NCBI RefSeq assembly: GCF_026151205.1
Contig: NC_087078.1
Coordinates: forward strand, 4,977,675-5,041,674
Source: Bolinopsis microptera
Lineage: Eukaryota > Ctenophora > Tentaculata > Lobata > Bolinopsidae
Direction of reading: 5' to 3'
Length of the DNA stretch: 64,000 nucleotides
The notes beneath the pieces are model-generated. The model did no database searches, was not told the DNA's origin, and saw only the letters and a list, made by a program, of their open reading frames with translations. Below are positions 45,137-64,000 of this stretch, in pieces. Positions within the stretch are counted from its first letter, which is position 1. Each line of letters begins with the position of its first letter. The position numbers and the translations under genes are program-made.

Positions 45137-47991
45137 AATCTACTGTTGGGTTGTGTGGGTGATTTTGAACATTTGTTTGGTTGCATGTTGAGTTTCATGA
45201 CAATATTTTGGTATGTTGGACAATCTCTGTTTGTAGCTACATGGCCAAAGACATCACAATTAATACAGTAGTCTCTTCGGTTACTCTTGCATTGATATGA
45301 GTGGTGATTGTCTCCACATTTGCTACATGTTGCATGGTTTTGGGTACAAAGTTTAGCAACATGGCCAAACCTGTAACAATTGTAGCATTGGATGATTCTC
45401 CTTCTCGGCTTATACTCTTCCGCAGTATAAATTACCTGTCCGAGCTTTAACCCATTTCCTAAGCATTTCTCATAGTCTTCCTTAGTCTGAAAGTTGATCT
45501 TAAGAGTTTTCAGAGAAATGTTGTCCCGTGTCACAAATCTTTTTGCCCTAGCTCCTGGATAACACCTTTCCACAGAAATTGTTAGATCACTATCCTGAAT
45601 GTTTGTGGGTACTCCTTTGAGAATGACTGCCCAGCTTAGCTTTTCTAAGATCCTGCATTCTGTAGTCATGTTACTGTTTGCAAAGAAATCACCTTTCCAT
45701 GATCCTTCTACTCTTATTGCATCCTCTTTAGATGTGAGCTCAATCATCAATGATCCACCTTTGGTGACAAATGTCGATTTTATGGCCATATCTTTAAAAT
45801 ATTTATTGAAGTTTTTCTTAATAGTTGCACTGTTTTTAAGATAATTTCTTGAGAGTCCTCTTGAGACTAGGACTGTCGTGGAGTCATTAACAGTGGTTTC
45901 TGATGGCTGGTGAATGTAGTATTGTTTGCCCTCATGTGTTTTATCTTCTGCTATGGTACTGAAAAGATCCAGGTTTGTGTGTCTTGTAGAAACACCTTGA
46001 TGTCCAATTACAGTTCTCTTGAAGTCTACTCTGTTCATCTCTTTTAGGATGCTTTTATTTTCCTCCGTTATGTTATGCAGTGTGCGAAGTGCTTCATCCA
46101 TGCCACTGTCAGCTTGTGGGTTTGAGGATACTTTGTTAATCAAGGGAACCCCCTTAGCTAATAAATTTCCCATATTCTCCGTTAAATTCCTCTTTAGATA
46201 TTCAAAGTGTTTTGTTTCACTCTCTCGTAAGTCTTTCATTTCAGCCTTCATTTGTGACATATATCTTTCGATAGAGCAGATTGCGGAGTGCTGTGATGCT
46301 AATACATCAACTTGGTCACTCAGAGTTCTGTTGATGTGGACATTTTGTTCTGAACTACTGATATTTGAGTACGATGTCAATGGGTCAACCATCTCTTTAC
46401 TACAAACTAGCCTATCTTGTGAGTCTACCTGAATATTTTTCTTCTTTCCCCCATCTCTTCTTTCAGGTGTTGAGGTTCGGATTGGACAACAAATTTTTTG
46501 CTGAACTGGAGGATTGAGGTCTGGTGTTTTGATTATAGACTCTTCTAGATGTGTGTTGGACTCAATGGGTCTCAAGGACAGACTGCTGCTGAAATCTCTG
46601 TCAGATTTGCTGCACAAGATAGAGAGGTTATCATATGTATCTGAAGCTGACAGATCTGAGATGTGTTCAGTTGGGGCCGAGTCATTTATGGAGGCACTAT
46701 CATACAGCTGTTTATAGGGGTCAATTGTTGTTTGCGTGTCCACATCTTTTCTCACAACAGTTGTGTACTCCCCATCTTTTTTAGTCAACTCTGCGATTTT
46801 AGCTTTAACTTTTACGGAGGCTAGATCCAGAATGTGGTTTAGTAGGCTTGGAGAGTCACATGAATTGCAAAGCCAATGCAAATTCTCAATTTTGCATATA
46901 TTTTTATATGTGGAGTCTGCCATTGGCTTCTTTCTAGTTTCACCAGATCTTTTTGTTGTTGATGTTGTTGTTTGTGAATCATAACATTTGTAGTGTACTT
47001 TCAGTTCACAGTATCCGCATGTGAGCAACTCCTGTTTGCATTCCTTCTGGCAATGGCAGCATAGAATTCCAGAGTCCTCTTGGATGACATGCAAGTCTTT
47101 CTTTAATATGGACGGAACAAGTGAAAAATCTGATTCAAGATCGATCTCAAATGTGCTCGGTGTCCTCACAGCTACAGATGTAAGACTTGTCGTAATGAGT
47201 TGCTGATTTCCCACTTTGATATTGGGTCCTGATTTTTGATTTGCAGAGTTATGTAAGGAGATTTTTGGATGTGGCTTTAAAAGGGTATGAGGTGGTGATT
47301 GCATCTTTGTGAAAAGAGTCTTGACTTGAGAGACATACTCTTTGTTCTCAGCAGACTTGACACAGGACCAGGAACAATCCAAGGGAGTTTTCATAGAAAA
47401 TGCAAAGAGTGCATAATCGAAGTTACTAGGAACTCCAAACTGCTGTTTGAACTCTATACCCGACTTGAGTTTAGTTGCCAGCCAGGTGTAGGGGTAAGAA
47501 AGTGCTCTTACTTTTGCATCAACAATGTTTTCAAGTCGTTCTTGGGTAACTGCAATCATCTGTGGGAGTGTTAAGGCCCACCATGGGACATCTGCTACAT
47601 CGTGTAGTTTTTCTCCTATGTGCATCTGGTATAGCACTTTCTTTTTGTCTTCGAAGCTTAATGTTTTGCCAGAGTATGCAAGAACAATATCTTTAGGCAG
47701 GGCAATTTGGTGAGCAGTATCCGAAAGTTCAACAAAGGAGCAGAGAAAGTGCGACTGCCCGTCAAAGCAAAAAAGAACTTCTGAACTTGGACTCAATAGT
47801 TGGAGCTGTGTGTATATGTGACTTGTTTTTATACAGTTTGTGAGCATCTTTCTATTTGAGGCTGACACAACAATTGAATCAGAAGTCTCTAATAGGCTAC
47901 AATACAAACTTTCGAGTTGGTTGTTTTTTGCAGTGTCAACTGTTGCAATTGACACAACCTTTGGTTTGTTAGGTTTCAGTTTAATAGACAT
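45133..47991 (-). CDS. LINE ORF1, 952 codons, PHD-like finger and CCHC knuckles
   Basis: Nucleic-acid-binding protein of the LINE. Residues about 311-379 form a PHD-like Cys/His module (CCHC, LLTCGYCELKVHYKCY, then HWLCNSC). The middle is Ser/Thr-rich with a possible coiled coil near 600-670 (IERYMSQMKAEMKDLRESE). An RRM-like fold may lie near 740-850. Three zinc knuckles close the protein at 869-924: CYNCYRFGHVAKLC, CSKCGDNHHSYQC and CINCDVFGHVATNRDC. The stop TGA overlaps the ORF2 ATG by two bases (ATGA, 45133-45136), suggesting termination-coupled reinitiation. The frame is intact over its full length. Confidence 0.88.
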   Translation of the reverse strand: MSIKLKPNKPKVVSIATVDTAKNNQLESLYCSLLETSDSIVVSASNRKMLTNCIKTSHIYTQLQLLSPSSEVLFCFDGQSHFLCSFVELSDTAHQIALPKDIVLAYSGKTLSFEDKKKVLYQMHIGEKLHDVADVPWWALTLPQMIAVTQERLENIVDAKVRALSYPYTWLATKLKSGIEFKQQFGVPSNFDYALFAFSMKTPLDCSWSCVKSAENKEYVSQVKTLFTKMQSPPHTLLKPHPKISLHNSANQKSGPNIKVGNQQLITTSLTSVAVRTPSTFEIDLESDFSLVPSILKKDLHVIQEDSGILCCHCQKECKQELLTCGYCELKVHYKCYDSQTTTSTTKRSGETRKKPMADSTYKNICKIENLHWLCNSCDSPSLLNHILDLASVKVKAKIAELTKKDGEYTTVVRKDVDTQTTIDPYKQLYDSASINDSAPTEHISDLSASDTYDNLSILCSKSDRDFSSSLSLRPIESNTHLEESIIKTPDLNPPVQQKICCPIRTSTPERRDGGKKKNIQVDSQDRLVCSKEMVDPLTSYSNISSSEQNVHINRTLSDQVDVLASQHSAICSIERYMSQMKAEMKDLRESETKHFEYLKRNLTENMGNLLAKGVPLINKVSSNPQADSGMDEALRTLHNITEENKSILKEMNRVDFKRTVIGHQGVSTRHTNLDLFSTIAEDKTHEGKQYYIHQPSETTVNDSTTVLVSRGLSRNYLKNSATIKKNFNKYFKDMAIKSTFVTKGGSLMIELTSKEDAIRVEGSWKGDFFANSNMTTECRILEKLSWAVILKGVPTNIQDSDLTISVERCYPGARAKRFVTRDNISLKTLKINFQTKEDYEKCLGNGLKLGQVIYTAEEYKPRRRIIQCYNCYRFGHVAKLCTQNHATCSKCGDNHHSYQCKSNRRDYCINCDVFGHVATNRDCPTYQNIVMKLNMQPNKCSKSPTQPNSRL

Positions 47992-48746
47992 AGTTGTGTG
48001 CCGTCACTAGAAACCAAACCAAGTAGAATTGTTACAGCCCAGAGCTTTTGTAAAACTAGCTTTAATTGTCACAATTCTATGATATCTGACTTGATAAATG
48101 TCTAGTCAGAGTAATGGGGTGTTAAGCTTTATTGAACTGGCTTAACTTTCCAGAAAGAGCTTTAAAAACGAGCTCTTGAAACAGGCAACACTTGGCTAAA
48201 CTTTATTATAACTAGTTTTGTCAAGTGATTGTCCTTGTTAATGTCCAAGAATATCAATGTTTATACACTGTCCGTCGCGTTGTCAAACTGAATTCCAAAT
48301 GTTTCCGAATTGATTAACAGTTTACAGTACCAAGTAGTAGGGAGTAGCTATTTTGTTCTCTTTGGACGTAGTCTGATTGTCTTTGCAGCCTTTGCTTTGC
48401 GCTCCGTTTAGAGATCGATTTCCCAACACCTGAAAGGATATGGGCACCAGAAAAGTGTGATAGGGATTGCCAGCAGTGCTGACAAAAGAGCTTTTCTGAG
48501 TTTAGATGAATGACAATGAATATGATCTCAGCTGTGAAACTCACCGTTTAGGTATGAGTTGGAATGGTTGCTGAGATGATTGAGTGAGGAACAAGAAAAC
48601 TATTGTGTATTCTGCCAAACTTTAGTCATGCAACATACAACAATCTGCAATTGTTGTTACATTCTATTGAGGTGTGATGTCCCACTAGGGGTCCTCAATA
48701 AATGTAATAGATTTGTAGTGTTGTAATTAGTTTAAAAAAATAGCAT

Positions 48747-49582
48747 ACAGTGCATACATGTATGGGCTTAGTAAAAGATGGAACTATGTGTGCAGAACTA
48801 CCCCAGGAGTTGCAGATAGGCTCACTCCTCTGGAACAAGTAACACGTGATGAGTTTATCCCAGCTATCATCAACAGGCTGTTTAGCTGCACTGATGAACT
48901 AAGGAACATAATGGCTCTACCACCAAGATATGGAGGATTGGGTATACCAGTTATGATGGACATGGCAGACCGAGAGTACAAATTCTCATGTAGAGCCACA
49001 AAACCCCTTAAAGAAGCTATTCTCAAGCAGGTAGACAACCACACAGAGGACTGGAGAGTAAGCAAAGGAGTGAAAACTGAGATAACAACTGAACGAAATC
49101 TCTTCTATCGACAAAAACAAGCGGAAATACGCCAGGAGCTCGAGTCAACACCACTGGCAAAGTTGATGTTCCAACTAGCTGCTGAGAAAGGGGCAAGTGC
49201 TTGGTTAACAGCACTACCTTTAAAAGAGTATGGATATCTGATGAACAAACAACAGTTCTCAGACGCAATAGCACTCAGATATAACCTAAACTTAAAGGAC
49301 AGCCCTAAGACATGTACGTGTGGCCAAAAGTACTCAGCAAACCATGCGCTCATCTGCAAACTCGGTGGATATGTGTCACTGCGGCACAACTCGCTGAGAG
49401 ACACCTTTGCTGAACTAATGAGAACTGTGAAATGCAAGGATGTGCAGACTGAGCCAGTTCTTCTTCCAGTTGATGGTCTGAAGTTGCCTAAGGGAACAGT
49501 ACTTGGAGACCAAGCTAGGCTGGACATTTCTGCAAGATCGATTTGGAATGCTTCAGAGAGGGCATATTATTATACATTGTAG
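48747..49582 (+). pseudogene. Old retroelement coding fragment, 3' part with RLE-like C-terminus
   Basis: Continues the frame at 37152-37386 once the LINE and one 9-bp repeat are removed. It reads YGLSKRWNYVCRTTPGVAD, LPPRYGGLGIP, AAEKGASAWLTALPL and FSDAIALRYN, then a Cys/His cluster (CTCGQKY, NHALIC), RHNSLRDTFAEL, TEP, and ARLDISARSIW. A CxC...H...C knuckle followed by RHN, an E-P and a D-containing strand resembles the restriction-like endonuclease (PD-(D/E)XK) end of site-specific non-LTR elements. The frame stops at YYTL, just where family members carry the next catalytic Asp, so the domain is truncated. Clade assignment is uncertain. Confidence 0.75.
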
Positions 49583-50356
49583 TATTGTGCCATCTTGACC
49601 ATGTGATGTTTGATTCTTAGGAGAGAGATTTCAATTTCGCTTCTAATTTGATAGATTGAGCATGTTAAAATGCATCCAGGGGGCGGCATAAAGTTGCAGG
49701 GGGCAGCAATAAAAGCCTGGCCGTTTTAGGGGGAGGGGAGGGATAACAGATAGTACCGTTACTCCACTGGATATGCCATATTTACTTTATGTTGTGTTGA
49801 GTTTGCGCTAATCATAGCTCTCTTGAGCTTGCAGTAGCGTGAGCCCCATATGGGAGCAAAGGAAATAAGCGCGTAATGACATCTGTGCAGGCACATGGGC
49901 AGGTGAAGTGTTGAGTGTTGAGTGTTTCTCTTTTGAGCTGATTATATGCTTTTGAATCCATGATCCACTGTACAGGTGTGACATTTGTTGGCACCTGCAT
50001 CTGATGACTATTGGCACCTACATAGACTGTTTGATTACTTGATAGCCAAGGTGAATTAATAAATATGTAGCATCCACAGTAATGATGATACAATTTATAT
50101 TTGTCAATATGGTGTTTTTGTTATAGACTAAACTTTTAGTTTTCCTGAGTGGCCCAATACTATATACTATACTATATACTCAGTAACTGAGTAAGGAGAG
50201 TAGTTATTGGCGACATCACCTTCCAGTGCTGGGAATGCTCACAAGCATACTCAATAAATGCAAATATGTGTATCAGTGAAATAAGTTTGTTTCACCATAT
50301 TTAATATATTGTTGAGTCAAAATGAATACTTTTTTACCTATTTAGCATGATGCAGG
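49583..50356. other. Spacer between the retroelement stack and WDR47
   Basis: Contains a G-rich stretch with AATAAA (49676-49760; GGGGGCGGC, GGGGGAGGGGAGG), perhaps the 3' tail of the oldest retroelement. Possible promoter or 5' UTR of WDR47 lies here, but no element is clear enough to call. Confidence 0.4.
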
Positions 50357-63960
<13,604 letters not shown>

Positions 63961-64000
63961 GTTGGTCTTCTTCATGGGCTACATCACCGGGGGGGGGGGG

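Larger units (their letters stand above)
37387..48737 (-). mobile_element. CR1/Jockey-like LINE, itself split by an RTE-like LINE
   Basis: Bounded by a 9-bp duplication AAATAGCAT (37378-37386 and 48738-48746). The interrupted host frame rejoins exactly there. Minus-strand order is 5' UTR (48737-47992), ORF1 (47991-45133), ORF2 (45136 down to 37883, interrupted), 3' UTR (37882-37387). Without the nested RTE it is about 7.5 kb. The 3' region has AATAAA (minus strand, 37601-37606) and two tight hairpins, TGTGGGAGTTCCCACA (37538-37553) and GTTGAGAATGCTCAAC (37561-37576), possible 3'-end recognition structures. The 3' end lacks a long poly(A). A plus-strand AATAAA followed by A7 just before 48740 is unexplained and leaves the 5' boundary slightly uncertain. 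Confidence 0.85.

Noticed and set aside
45599-47713. Plus-strand frames opposite LINE ORF1
   Set aside because: They are antisense shadows; the minus frame has zinc knuckles and is open for 952 codons.
63989-64000. Terminal poly-G as a biological feature
   Set aside because: It is cut by the window edge, so length and context cannot be judged.

Overview
The window is eukaryotic nuclear DNA, almost certainly from an invertebrate metazoan. It is AT-rich, the genes are cut by GT-AG introns from about 100 bases to about 7 kb, and intergenic DNA is full of micro- and minisatellites, a long-TIR DNA transposon and several kinds of non-LTR retroelement. Both cellular protein genes are recognisable animal genes. 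The repeat repertoire (RTE-type and CR1/Jockey-type LINEs, a retroelement with an RLE-like C-terminus, long-TIR elements) would fit a non-bilaterian or other marine invertebrate, but the species cannot be fixed from this sequence.

Layout. 1-2155 is AT-rich intergenic DNA with no supportable gene. 2156-6086 is a DNA transposon copy with long imperfect terminal inverted repeats and an 8-bp target duplication; it carries only a broken Cys-rich C-terminal gene fragment and a tRNA-like/SINE-like insert. 6087-10230 is intergenic DNA with a repeated ~650-bp unit and a cluster of RFX X-box-like palindromes. 10231-31644 (minus) is a complete PP2A regulatory B subunit gene of the B56/PPP2R5 family, read here as 13 coding exons in continuous phase giving 575 codons. 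31645-37151 is intergenic. 37152-49582 is a three-layer nest: an old RLE-like retroelement coding fragment (plus) split by a CR1/Jockey-like LINE (minus, ORF1 + ORF2), whose ORF2 is split by an intact RTE-like LINE (plus). Both insertions are bracketed by target duplications at points where the interrupted reading frame rejoins exactly. 50357 to the window end (plus) is the 5' part of a WDR47 gene: 17 coding exons in phase, LisH and CTLH first, then a disordered linker with a coiled coil, then the first WD40 repeats; it runs off the window. An intact tRNA-Ile(AAT) gene lies in its 15th intron and a 5'-truncated RTE tail in its sixth.

The two cellular genes are divergently arranged (PPP2R5 leftward, WDR47 rightward), about 18.7 kb apart, and about two thirds of the space is the nested retroelement stack. 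They are not known to act in one pathway, although both have cytoskeletal links in animals. The least routine items are the triple nest with its RLE-like bottom layer of uncertain clade, the LINE with a PHD-like finger in ORF1 and an ATGA ORF1/ORF2 junction, the long-TIR element, the double perfect hairpin at 28173-28276, the X-box cluster, and a G28 tract 12 nt downstream of a PPP2R5 5' splice site.
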